Positions 28,901 through 36,298 of a stretch of DNA of 64,000 bases are shown here, piece by piece. How positions within the stretch are numbered: position 1 is the first letter of the stretch; every line of letters begins with the position of its first letter. Both the position numbers and the translations under genes were made by a program. The notes under the pieces were generated by a model. That model made no database searches, was not told the DNA's origin, and saw nothing but the letters and a program-made list of their open reading frames with translations. The stretch comes from Paguma larvata (lineage: Eukaryota > Chordata > Mammalia > Carnivora > Viverridae), in the NCBI GenBank assembly GCA_030068075.1, contig CM057832.1, positions 80,784,002 through 80,848,001 on the forward strand, given 5' to 3'.

Positions 28901-31900
28901 CGACTCAGCCACTCACGTGCCCCAAAATCTTCACTTTTAAATGCTTTGCAAATTACTAACAAACATCCAACAAGGTAAACTTACAAATACTAAAGCATTT
29001 TAAAATGTTTTTCACAAGTTACAAGTGAACAATATAGTCGGTACAAAAACACCTCAAAAGTGCCTGAAAGGGTTTTCTTTCATGTGTTTAGATTTTTACT
29101 TCAGGAGTTATTTCATGTAAAAACCTAATTTAATTCGGTTGCTATGAATTCCGTAATTATGGAAAACAAAATTTTATAAAAACTATCTGATTTCAGTTCC
29201 TCAAATCTTTACAAAATAAAGCCTGACAGAAATTAATCTATTTTTCCCAAAACTATCCACATTAATGCGTTCACATTATAATACCTTGCATTTTTGTTTC
29301 TAAATATGGAATATCAATACACCAGGGGAATAAACCATCCTACAAATTCTTACAGTATAGTATTCATTGAATTTTACTTACCTTCCCCAAATTCATTTAA
29401 AATAACAGCTATTCTTTTACTGTGTTGCTCTGTCAAAATATAGTTCAGAAGTGTTGTCTTCCCAGCACCTATAAAATGTATTTGTTTTAAATAACAACAC
29501 TGAAAGGTTAATTTTAAAGGCATAAACACACAAAAATAGAGTTCCAATGTTTTTAAATTTTTGCATGCTAATTTAAAAATATTACTTAATTATGGCATAG
29601 AAGATGCTAGAGGAAAAGATTAAGTATTCTTTCCAAAGTATTAAAAAAGCTTCCTGTTCACATAAAATCTTGTATTTACAAATACTCCTACAACTTGGAT
29701 CACAGCTTTTTCTTCGACCTCATATGACAAAAATACGCCTTCCACATAATTTATAATACAATCAACATAAAGACATCTAAATTTTCTATTTAAGGAATTA
29801 TTGAAATAACGGCTTCCAAGGAATGAAGTACTCATGCAGTTCATAAAATATTTAAACACTTTACTTGATAACAATTTTTCTTAGCCAAGAATATATGGCT
29901 TACTTCCCTAAAATTTACAAATAAAGCCCTATCTTTGATTTCAACATCTATCATTAACCAGACACAAATTCAAACAGACCATAGAGCTGCTTTTAGAATG
30001 CTTAGTCTGTAAAAAATATGTATACATACAGCTGACCCTTGAACTGTGTGGGGCGTGGGTCGACCTATACGCGGATTTTCTTCTGCAAATACTGTACAGT
30101 ACCGTAAATGTATTTCCTCCCCCTGATGATTTCTTCAGAACATTTTTTTCTCTAGCTTACTTCACTATCATACAGTATGTCATGCAGACAACATACAAAA
30201 TACATGTTAATCAACAGTTTATATTATCAGGAAGGCTTCCGGTCAACAGGAGGCTATGAGCAGTTAAGTTCTGGTGGCATCGAAAGTTACACGCGGGTTT
30301 TCAACTCTGCAAAAAGGTGGCGCCCCTGACTCTCACGCTGTTCAAGGAACAAGTGTATCTGTCCACATGTCTATAAAATACACACAAAATGGGAGAATGG
30401 ATGTAGGAAATACTAATAAGGTACAGAATATCTGGTATTAAAAAAGATACATTCATAAAGCTACACTAACTTTAGCCAGTAGATGGCATGTGAAACCTGG
30501 TATGTTCAGCTCAAGTAGAAAAAAAAAAAAGTTTTCTCTTGGGAACCATATACGCCAAAGTTCAAAGAGGGAAAATACATATACTGCACAGTCATGTAAT
30601 TCAGTCGTATGACCTATCGTTTGTTTACTTCCCTATTGGCGGCCATTTATTTCCAGGATTTTGTTCTTCCAAACACGGCTGCTAAGAACCTTTACACATA
30701 AGCTTGTATGCATCTTCTGAAGTACATTCGCAAGATCTCTAGTGTATAACTAGGTGGGATTTAATGATCGTTAGGGTATTAATAACTTGAACATTTTTAG
30801 GTCGTATTCCTTTAAAGGCTGTTGGAGGGATGAAGGGCTTGTGTTTAGGGCACTTTCAAAAGCTCAGCATCACAAAAGTGTGAAGTATAGACTGAAAGGG
30901 ACAGAGCTTAAGGAGGCAGGGCAATGAGGAAATTCTAGACCAGACCGAGGGGGACACAGGGACCCTGAACATGAGCGCAGCACTACGGAGTGGTAGTGAA
31001 AACGGAAAGGAAGAGGTGAATGTGACAGAATTTGTAATAGATTTACTAGCACTTAATAACTAACCATATTATGAAGCACGAGGCTTTAAGGCACAGTTCA
31101 TTCACTCAAGTCTACTATGGGGGCACCTGCATGGCTCAGTCGGTTAAGAGGCTGACTTCGGCTCAGGTCAGGATCTAAGTTCCTGAGTAAGAGCCCTGAA
31201 CTGGGCTCTGTGCTGATGGCTCAGAGCCTGGAACCTGCTTTGGATTCCGTGTCTCCCTCACTCTCTGCCCCTGCCCCCACTCATGCTCAAGTGCGCACAT
31301 GCTCTCTCTCTCTCTTTCTCTCAAATATAAATAAACATTAAAAAAATTTTTTTTAAGTCTACTACGGGCCAGATGTTATGCTGGGCCTTGGTGAAGAGGG
31401 CACGAAACAAAGATAAACTATTTCTACTTTCACAAGGCTTACAAACACGAAGAGAGTGGGAGATGGAAGGAATTCGGACCAACGAAGAGGCAATTATGTC
31501 ACAGGATCATAGAACAGACAGGAGATGCACAAGATGTTAGGAAGCACCTAAGAGGGACGTCCAGGCAGAGGAGTAACAAAAAAGAAAACTATTCCACAGG
31601 GTGAAATACTGGGCACCTTTTATAAGTATCAACAGTTCGACGTGCCTGGACCACAGTTCTGAGGGCTCCAAAGGCTGTCAAGGGCTGGATCACTTAGGAC
31701 CTTTGGACTGATGTTAAGGAATTTGAACTGTAAACCAAATGGAAACCACTGAGGGGTGTGACACAATCAGTTGACACTTACAAAGATCATTAAGGCTCAC
31801 ATACAGAGAATAAACTAAAAGGATGACACAAGACTAGTTAGAAAACTTTTAGACACAAGACTAGTGAGAAAACTTTTAGAGGACCCCAGGTCTTTGGAAT

Positions 31901-32850
31901 CACAGGAGCAGGAGGCTGAGAGGGTAAAACACGGGACGTTTTGGACCTGCTGAGTTTGAGATGTCTGTGGGCTATCAAAACAGAAACTGAGTGTGAAGTG
32001 AAAAGGACGGACAGAGGTGGGACAAAATTTAAAGAGGAAAAGCCAGGGAAGCCGGTGGAAGTATCAGAAGAAAAATGTGACCGAAGCCAACAGAACAATG
32101 TATCAAAAAAGAGAAAATGGTCGAGAAGAAGCAGAGGAACTATATCCCCTACATTCAGCCACGCGGTGGTTGGCAGAGTCCTCACTCCTAAGCTTCAGCC
32201 CATTACCTCCACTGCTTTCCTAACCCACAGACCAGCAAAACCGGGAAGGCCAGAGGGGCAAGTCTGAACTATACCATCTCAGACAAAGAATTTGCTTAAC
32301 TTCTTAGCAGAGCAGCCCCTGAATACCAGTGGGGAAACACCGAATATAAATTCCTTTACAAAGTCCTGAGTAAAAAGGAGAGTAAACTTAGTCTACAAAC
32401 CTTAAAAAAAAATATATATATATACATATATATGTATATATATATATATATATATATAGATATATAGATATATAGATATAAACACACCAGTGATTTAACT
32501 CTTATTTTTATGTATAAAGGTCCTCGGGCCTAGGAATGGTGTTATCTACCCCAAATCGTTTGGCTTTATTTACGTTCCTCAACTTTCCCCGCACACTGAA
32601 TACGCTCATGTATTTACGCCAGCCCTTCTAGTAAACTGAAAGGGTTTAAAATAATACACGTCAGGCTTTTCCAATAAAGGACCGCAAGCGTAAACGCACA
32701 AACTGTCCTTCGGGAAATGGTACGTTTACACACCTATGAATCTAAGGGTCCCCGTGCACTCCTGAGTGTCCACGGCTTAACCAATAAAGTCTTGGAGGGT
32801 TAAGATTTTATTCTTACTCCTTCTCCAAGAATGCTTTGCAAACAGACCTC

Positions 32851-32881
<31 letters not shown>

Positions 32882-33584
32882 AGCTAGGAGTCTTCGCCAC
32901 GAAAAGCTGAAAGAGACGGGCTCGAGGTGGAAAAGGAATTACTGAAGAATACCCTTGTGGGTCGGGCATTTTACAGACAGGGCCCCCTAAAACGGTAATA
33001 GACTTGGAAGGTAGGTGTTTCCTGCCCGTTTAGCAGATGAGTAAACAAACTCGAACAGGTGACTGACAACACGTCCACTTTCAAGTGAGGCTGACGAGCT
33101 TCAGAAAGGTAAAGAGAACTCGTTAGCTGTCACATGGATGATCAGGGGGCGGGTCCAGGCCTCTAAGTGCAAAGCCAGAAAGAACCAGCTTCAAAATGCG
33201 AGGTTAACTTTCAAGCTCACTCGATACATGTGGGTCTAATGTAAGGGGTCTGGGCATGCTTGAGCCCCGAGATGAGAAGCAACCCATACAGGGAGCAAGT
33301 GACCCAGCCCCTACCTCAGAGACATTTGCTGTCTGCCAGAAGGCCCGGATGCCTAAGATGAAGAGGCACCGTCAGTCCCCAAAATCCCAGGATACGTTCA
33401 CGGCATTTTCTGACCGGGATGGTTAGTTACCTAAATACCCGGTGATAATTGTGACTGGGATCTTAGCGCCGGGGCCAGACTTTTCCTCCTCCTCTCTTAG
33501 CTTCGTCTCAATGGGGACCAATTCAGGACAGTCCTCCTCCGCCTGCTCCTCTTCTTCAGCCACAGCTCCAATGGCCGGGAACAT
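1889..33584 (-). CDS. ZNG1: ZNG1 (CBWD) zinc-chaperone GTPase, exons 1-9, 3' part outside window
   Basis: Joined minus-strand CDS of nine exons (33431-33584, 29382-29468, 26807-26903, 25562-25653, 12359-12418, 10730-10767, 6390-6436, 4614-4700, 1889-1933): 707 nt, 235 codons plus 2 bases. Every junction has AG/GT and the phase is kept throughout. Family features in order: CPELVP at residues 19-24, the METAP1-docking motif; Walker A GYLGAGKTT at 49-57; NEFGE at 76-80; zinc-binding C-L-C-C at 107-110; ETTGLADP at 136-143; NKTD at 203-206. The family is known to transfer zinc to methionine aminopeptidase METAP1 using GTP hydrolysis. Human ZNG1 is about 395 residues, so the C-terminal COBW domain is coded left of position 1. 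No stop, frameshift or missing key residue is seen, so I infer a working gene. Human has several ZNG1 duplicates; this copy next to DOCK8 corresponds in position to ZNG1A/CBWD1. Confidence 0.95.
2397..3130 (-). other. Unassigned tract with overlapping minus-strand ORFs
   Basis: Minus-strand ORFs of 90, 74, 81 and 64 codons overlap or abut here in different frames, as an old frameshifted retrocopy would look. No start, domain or known protein could be recognised. Chance ORFs or an old LTR element are equally possible. Confidence 0.2.
3215..3415 (+). mobile_element. MIR-type SINE fragment
   Basis: Contains the MIR-like run CATGTGTCAGGCACTGTGC, then 'ATAGGTATTATTCCTGTTTC' and a degenerate core. 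Old and diverged. Confidence 0.65.
3965..4199 (+). mobile_element. SINEC (felid CAN-SINE)
   Basis: Starts GGCGCCTGGGTGGCTCAG, box B-like GTTCGAGCCCC, CT-rich middle, A-rich tail with AAATAAA. Antisense to ZNG1. Confidence 0.92.
4614..4700 (-). CDS. ZNG1: ZNG1 exon 8 (NKTD motif)
   Basis: 87 nt with acceptor TTTAG and donor AGGTATG. Encodes [20 protein letters not shown] followed by a KKLRTTI end. NKTD (203-206) is the guanine-specificity G4 motif. Confidence 0.96.
4701..6389 (-). other. ZNG1: ZNG1 intron 7
   Basis: 1.7 kb of AT-rich sequence without an intact SINEC. A short old-repeat piece near 4895-4960 (CATTCAAAAAATATTTACTA) is the only repeat I can suggest. Confidence 0.85.
6390..6436 (-). 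CDS. ZNG1: ZNG1 exon 7
   Basis: 47 nt encoding [15 protein letters not shown] plus AG of R192. Acceptor CGTTTAG, donor AGGTATTAG; small exon but it joins exons 6 and 8 in phase. Confidence 0.94.
6437..10729 (-). other. ZNG1: ZNG1 intron 6
   Basis: 4.3 kb, AT-rich. It holds one SINEC near the exon 6 end (10343-10560), a C-rich run near 6900-6928 and a short AT repeat at 8670. No other gene or repeat recognised. Confidence 0.85.
10343..10560 (+). mobile_element. SINEC (felid CAN-SINE)
   Basis: GGTGGTTCAGTTGGTTAAGC box A-like start, GAGTTCGAGACTC box B-like, CT-rich middle, AAATAAACAAA tail. Diverged head; antisense to ZNG1 and ends only about 170 bp from exon 6. Confidence 0.88.
10730..10767 (-). 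CDS. ZNG1: ZNG1 exon 6
   Basis: 38 nt; completes G164 and encodes [12 protein letters not shown], ending in frame at donor AAAGTAAG. Acceptor CTTTGTAG. Confidence 0.94.
11696..11920 (-). mobile_element. SINEC with 17-bp target-site duplications
   Basis: Minus-strand element (11713-11903) bounded by perfect AAACCTACATAGTATTT at 11696-11712 and 11904-11920. A perfect duplication suggests a fairly recent insertion, although the body is rather diverged. Confidence 0.92.
12064..12262 (+). mobile_element. SINEC
   Basis: GGGGCACCTGGGTGGCTCAG start, CT-rich tail and A run. Flanks AAAGTAACAGTG and AAAGTAACAATG form a near-perfect target-site duplication. Ends about 100 bp from exon 5. Confidence 0.92.
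12359..12418 (-). CDS. ZNG1: ZNG1 exon 5
   Basis: 60 nt; completes G144 and encodes [19 protein letters not shown]. Acceptor TTTTTCAG, donor CGGTAAG. Confidence 0.96.
12632..12740. repeat. Purine-only microsatellite cluster
   Basis: GAAT repeats, then GGAA, then four copies of an AGAAAGGG-type unit. More than 100 bases almost without pyrimidines on the plus strand. Confidence 0.9.
13740..13756. repeat. Poly(A) run
   Basis: About 17 A, followed by AACTTAATTTTTTT. No SINE body is attached. Confidence 0.8.
14039..14292 (+). mobile_element. hAT-Charlie-type MITE
   Basis: Starts AGTGGTTCCGAACC, contains ATATTTGGCAATGTCTGAAGA and GCATTTAGTGGGTAGAAGCC, and ends AGGTTAAGAAACCCTG; the ends are imperfect inverted repeats. 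MER20-like from memory; subfamily not certain. Confidence 0.65.
14461..14693 (-). mobile_element. SINEC with target-site duplication
   Basis: Poly(T) start, ACTGAGCCACCCAGGCGCCCC end (minus-strand head). Flanks TGACCACTCTT (14461) and TGACCATTCTT (14683) differ by one base. Confidence 0.93.
16660..16721 (+). mobile_element. MIR-like 5' fragment cut by the L1
   Basis: GCTAATAGCTGATTTATGG and TGTGCCGGACACAGG resemble the MIR head; the sequence stops where the L1 3' end begins. Confidence 0.4.
17085..17112. repeat. TG/TA dinucleotide repeat
   Basis: ACATGTGTGTGTATATATATATATATC inside the L1 3' region. Confidence 0.8.
18264..18358 (+). mobile_element. Older short CAN-SINE variant inside the L1
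   Basis: GGCTGGTTCAG, GTTCGAGCCCCGTGATGGG, then ACTCAAAAATAAAATCTTTTT: the short carnivore tRNA-SINE type without the long CT-rich middle. Confidence 0.65.
18755..18970 (-). mobile_element. SINEC inside the L1
   Basis: T run then AACGTTTATTATTGAGAGAG, ending ACTGAGCCACCCAGGCGTCCC. L1 sequence continues on both sides, so this insertion is younger than the L1. Confidence 0.92.
19500..19521. repeat. Poly(T) run within the L1
   Basis: About 22 T in a row inside L1 body sequence, a replication-slippage expansion. Confidence 0.85.
19694..19713. repeat. 20-base poly(G) run within the L1
   Basis: 20 consecutive G on the plus strand (C on ZNG1 sense). G-quadruplex capable and a likely sequencing trouble spot. 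Confidence 0.9.
20404..20720 (-). mobile_element. Tigger-type (pogo/Tc1-mariner) DNA transposon fragment inside the L1
   Basis: Right end GTTGTTCAAGGGTCAACTG followed by TA; body GACTCTCCAAAACCTTAAC and AAGAGAAAAGAAAATGTTAT. Its left end is degenerate. Same family as 30029-30355 and 41011-41276. Tigger3/4-like from memory. Confidence 0.7.
23945..24194 (+). mobile_element. SINEC with diverged target-site duplication
   Basis: Body 23963-24178 begins GGCGCCTGGGTAGCTCAG and ends in AAATA repeats. Flanks AAGAATAGCACAAAGA and AGGAATATCACAAAGA. Confidence 0.9.
24262..24405 (+). mobile_element. MER5A-like hAT MITE fragment
   Basis: AATCACCTGGAGGGCTTATT, GATTCAGTACATCTGAGATT and GATGCTGTCATT follow the MER5A order. 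Confidence 0.65.
25562..25653 (-). CDS. ZNG1: ZNG1 exon 4 (ETTGLADP)
   Basis: 92 nt; completes K113 and encodes [20 protein letters not shown] then [10 protein letters not shown]. Acceptor TCTCCAG, donor [16 protein letters not shown] is a signature of COBW/G3E GTPases. Confidence 0.97.
25654..26806 (-). other. ZNG1: ZNG1 intron 3
   Basis: 1.15 kb. A short old-repeat piece at 26300-26400 (CAACAAATATTTGAGTGACT) is the only recognisable element. Confidence 0.85.
26807..26903 (-). CDS. ZNG1: ZNG1 exon 3 (CxCC zinc motif)
   Basis: 97 nt; completes G81 and encodes [20 protein letters not shown] then [11 protein letters not shown]. The C-L-C-C at 107-110 is the metal-binding CxCC motif of COBW proteins. 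Acceptor CTTCTTCCAG, donor AAAGTGAGG. Confidence 0.97.
27431..27670 (+). mobile_element. SINEC
   Basis: GGGGTGCCTGGGTGGCTCAG head, GAGTTCGAGCCCCGCATCGG box B region, tail of AAATAAA then AAAATT repeats. Flanks TTAAAATTGTT / TTAAAATCGTG. Confidence 0.93.
28511..28690 (+). mobile_element. SINEC
   Basis: GGGCACCTGGGTGGTTCAG head, shortened CT-rich part, AAATAAATAAACATT tail. AAATCTTC occurs on both sides. Confidence 0.92.
28716..28923 (-). mobile_element. SINEC, facing the previous copy
   Basis: T-rich start and a degenerate minus-strand head (CAGCCACTCACGTGCCCC). Followed by AAAATCTTCACTTTTAA, a third copy of the target word. Tail-to-tail with 28511-28690. Confidence 0.9.
29382..29468 (-). 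CDS. ZNG1: ZNG1 exon 2 (Walker A)
   Basis: 87 nt; completes G52 and encodes [20 protein letters not shown] then VILNEFGE. Together with exon 1 it makes the P-loop GYLGAGKTT. Acceptor TTTATAG, donor AAGGTAAG. Confidence 0.97.
30029..30355 (+). mobile_element. Tigger-type DNA transposon (MITE-sized)
   Basis: Begins CAGCTGACCCTTGAACTGTG after TA and ends GTTCAAGGAACAAGTG before TA; the ends are inverted repeats. Body has TATACGCGGATTTTCTTCTG and GGCTTCCGGTCAACAGGAGG. Confidence 0.78.
31108..31367 (+). mobile_element. SINEC with target-site duplication
   Basis: Body 31121-31354; flanks AAGTCTACTATGG and AAGTCTACTACGG. The insertion splits an old repeat that continues at 31355. Confidence 0.93.
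31355..31810 (+). mobile_element. Diverged old interspersed repeat
   Basis: ACTACGGGCCAGATGTTATG resembles the 'TACTATGTGCCAGGCACTG' start of old mammalian repeats; later GGACTGATGTTAAGGAATTT and GAGGGGTGTGACACAATCAG follow the same repeat type. Family not assigned. Confidence 0.4.
31825..31878. repeat. 27-bp tandem duplication
   Basis: GACACAAGACTAGTTAGAAA-type unit at 31825-31851 repeated at 31852-31878 with one mismatch. Confidence 0.9.
32407..32480. repeat. (TA)n / ATATAG microsatellite
   Basis: Alternating TA with ACATATATAT and TATAGATATA variants. Confidence 0.9.
32851..32876. repeat. 26-base poly(A) run
   Basis: 26 uninterrupted A with no adjacent SINE body. Confidence 0.88.
33431..33584 (-). 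CDS. ZNG1: ZNG1 exon 1 (start codon and METAP1-docking motif)
   Basis: 154 nt: 51 codons plus G. Begins [20 protein letters not shown] with ELVP next, and ends [11 protein letters not shown] before donor TAGGTAACT. The start was chosen because mammalian ZNG1 starts at this place (human M-L-P-A-V-G) and the ATG has G at -3. The frame stays open upstream to another ATG at 33782 (66 extra codons), which I take as 5' UTR in the CpG island. The acidic N-terminus with CPELVP is the METAP1-binding region in the family. Confidence 0.96.
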
Positions 33585-33685
33585 CCCGGCCAAGTGCACA
33601 GCACGCCTCTCCCTCCGCCCTAGAGTTGGGACCAAAACACCGAAAGGCAGCTGCGCACGCAAACCACGCCACGCCGGCGCGTCCT

Positions 33686-33694
33686 CGACGTCAT
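33686..33694. promoter_or_regulatory. CRE-like site in ZNG1 promoter
   Basis: CGACGTCAT differs by one base from the palindrome TGACGTCA; about 105 bp upstream of the ATG. Confidence 0.35.
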
Positions 33695-33850
33695 TACGCC
33701 ACGACGCGTGGCTCCTCCCAGTACCGCCCCGACTACCTGGGCCCCGGCCCAGGACCGCCTCGCCTCTTAGCCACGCCCCCACAGGAACTGGGCACGCCCC
33801 CGGCGTGCTCTCCGAACCTGAGCGAAGCGGGGCGGAGTCTTAGGGCTGCA

Positions 33851-34855
33851 GCCTCTGATGCTGTCGCTGTGTGCTCTGACCAACGCCTGGCTGGTGGGAA
33901 CACGGAGTGGGTACCCTGACCTAAAGAGTCCCCGTAGAGAAGAGACTTTATCAACTTGACATTTTTTTGGTATCATTAAAAAACTTTAATTCATAGGGGA
34001 ACGAACGGAGAAGCTGTAATACTACTATATTAATGGTGATTTTTCTACCGGGAGGAATAACCAGTGGAACCTTTTTTTTATAATCACATATTTTACATAT
34101 GTATCCTAATTTTAACAATGCACATCCACCGGTTTTGTTTTTCTTTCTCGTTTTTTATTTGGACTCAGGTAACCTGTGTTCATTTATCATATTATATGGT
34201 TCATGACCTTCTCATCATTAATCCATGGATAGCCCTCCTTTATAGTTATGTTTATAATGAACTCCTTTGGCCTCATCCCTAGCCCAGGAACATGACCAAT
34301 AAGGTATATCTACCTATATGGGGTCACTGTTCTATTCCGATGCTCTGCCTCTTCCCTAAGATGGTAACCATGGGCGTGAATTGATTTGGGGTGACTGATC
34401 AGTCACTCGTTTGTTTTCAGTTTTATCACATACATAGATACATAGACAATAGGTTGTTTACTTTTTGCTTGCCTTTGAACTTCATAAAGAGTATCATACC
34501 ATATGTGATCTCCCAGGGTTATCTAAATTCTCAACTTTTCAATTATGTGACTATACAGCAATTCATTCTTTCATCTCTTCTCATTTATTTCCAGGCGTTG
34601 CTCTGTGAACAGCATCCAGGGACCCTTCGGCACTGCATTACTGCCTGAACAGAAGCTGTGACGGCCCTGACCACTGTCCTTGCGCGTATCTCTTTCCCTT
34701 ACAGGGCTCTGACGGAATGTTATACTCACATGTCTTATCTCACCAAGAGCGACCTGTGCCCAGCAAGCCAGCTCAGTCAAGGTGACTGACAAATACTGCT
34801 GTGATGATATATAGCCTCGGTCAGAGCGAAAAGAGTTCTACACAGTACAATGGTC
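33851..34855. other. Intergenic stretch beside ZNG1 promoter
   Basis: No exon or SINEC recognised. AT-rich after 33960. Several short plus-strand ORFs are without family signals. Confidence 0.7.
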
Positions 34856-34857
34856 AA

Positions 34858-35288
34858 AGGTGAGAGACACTCCAAGTGTTCATCACTGGATGAATGAATA
34901 AACAAAATGTGGTCTATGTGTCCCGTGAAAAATTATCTCACAATGAACAGGAATGAAATACCTGCTATAAGATGGAAAAAGCATTATGTGAAAGTGAAAG
35001 GAGGCATTCGCAAAACACCACGTATTTTATGATTCCATTTACGGGAGATGCGCAGAGTAAGCAAGTCTATGGAAACAGAAAGTAGATTAGTTGTGACCAG
35101 GGACTAGGGGGGCTGAGCGAAGTGACTGCCAACGTGTCCATTGTGGGGGCGATGAAAATGTTCTAAAATTAATTGCGGTGATGGTAGCACAACTCCGAAG
35201 ATACAAAAAAAACACATTGAATTGTGTACTTTAAATAAGGGTATTGTATGGTTTGTGAATTTTATTTCAATAAAGCTGTTTTTATTTG
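34858..35288 (+). mobile_element. Old L1 3'-end fragment
   Basis: GATGAATGAATAAACAAAATG, TATTTTATGATTCCATTTAC, ACAGAAAGTAGATTAGTTGT and ATTTCAATAAAGCTGTTTTT follow the order of ancient mammalian L1 (L1M-type) 3' UTR. Confidence 0.78.
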
Positions 35289-35291
35289 TTA

Positions 35292-35422
35292 TTTCTTTTA
35301 ATGTTTATTTACTTGTCTTTGAGAGAGAGCACGTGCACCTGAGCGGGCGAATGGCAGAGAGAGACTCCCAAGCAGGCTCTGGGCAGTCAGTGTGGACCCC
35401 AACATGGGGCTTGATCTCACTA
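35292..35422 (-). mobile_element. Truncated SINEC
   Basis: AATGTTTATTTACTTG and GAGAGAGAGCACGTG then CCCAAGCAGGCTCTGG; the tRNA-like head is missing. Directly follows the L1 tail. Confidence 0.8.
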
Positions 35423-35799
35423 CTTTATTAACTTTTCAAAGTTTAACAAGCACGTGTCTCAAGAGCTGAGGAATTTGGTACATTCGGACACACAGCTTGT
35501 GATCTCAGCTCTCCCCACGTGTGTGACTGTTTTTACTTCTGTCTTAACACAGGACTCACCACTTTTATCCATTCTATTATGAGTGAAGCTTCGTTTTTGT
35601 TGTTTAATCCCAAATGCCTTTTAAAATAAGCCAAAAAATAAAACCCCAAGACACAAAAAGCAAAGAAGAAAAAGAAGACATCCTAAGTAGAATCTTGTAG
35701 AATCTAGTACATCTTCTAATGTAACTCTAAAATTTCCTCAATTTTACAAGTTTACTTAGTTTTCAGTAGCTTCGTCGGTAAAACAACAACGATGACAGT

Positions 35800-36016
35800 C
35801 ATAGCAACGTGTGAATCCCTTACCATCTGATAGGCTTTGTATTAAGCACATTAAATGCATTATTTCATTTAACTTGGCAGGATAAATAGTATCCATATGC
35901 CCATTTTTATAGACAAGGAAAGTAAGCTTTAGGAAAGTTAAATATCTTGCTCAAGGTCACACAATGAGTAAATGGCAGCCCTGGGGCTCAATCCGGATTT
36001 GCCTGACACTCAGTCC
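35800..36016 (+). mobile_element. MIR SINE
   Basis: AAGTTAAATATCTTGCTCAA followed by GGTCACACAATGAGTAAATG is the conserved MIR core, with ATTTCATTTAACTTGGCAG before it. Confidence 0.8.
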
Positions 36017-36023
36017 CATGTTC

Positions 36024-36298
36024 TTCTAAACCAGGATCTTCAAACTTTTTCTGTAAAGGGCCAGATAATAAATATTTTAAGTTTTATAGGTCAACAGCCA
36101 AATTCAAGGATATTATGTAGATACCTACATGGTAAGAGAGAACAAATTTCTGCGTATTTTGAAATTTGAACCTGATCTGATTTTCATATGTCATGAAATA
36201 CTATTTCATATGAAACACTATTCTTTCCTTCTGAGCTTGCAGACAGTACCCAAAGAGGCGGTGAGCCATATGTGGTTCACCAGCTACAGATCTAAGCT
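36024..36298 (+). mobile_element. hAT-type MITE fragment
   Basis: CTTCAAACTTTTTCTGTAAA then GGGCCAGATAATAAATATTT is a known mammalian hAT-Charlie MITE head; the right end near TGTGGTTCACCAGCTACAG is degenerate and partly replaced. Confidence 0.6.

Larger units (their letters stand above)
26904..29381 (-). other. ZNG1: ZNG1 intron 2
   Basis: 2.5 kb with three SINECs (27431, 28511, 28716). 26904-27430, 27671-28510 and 28924-29381 show nothing else. Confidence 0.85.
29469..33430 (-). other. ZNG1: ZNG1 intron 1
   Basis: 4.0 kb. Contains a Tigger-type element, a SINEC, a diverged old repeat, a 27-bp tandem duplication, an AT repeat and a poly(A) run. 32480-32850 and 32880-33430 are unassigned; GC content rises towards the promoter. 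Confidence 0.87.
33430..33850. promoter_or_regulatory. ZNG1 CpG-island promoter
   Basis: CpG-dense region over exon 1 and upstream, with GC-box-like elements (CCACGCCCCCAC at 33772, GGCACGCCCCCGG at 33790) and no TATA box near the exon. A housekeeping-type promoter is inferred; the exact start site cannot be seen. Confidence 0.75.

Noticed and set aside
33442..33843. 133-codon plus ORF opposite ZNG1 exon 1
   Set aside because: Antisense shadow of the ZNG1 exon and CpG island.
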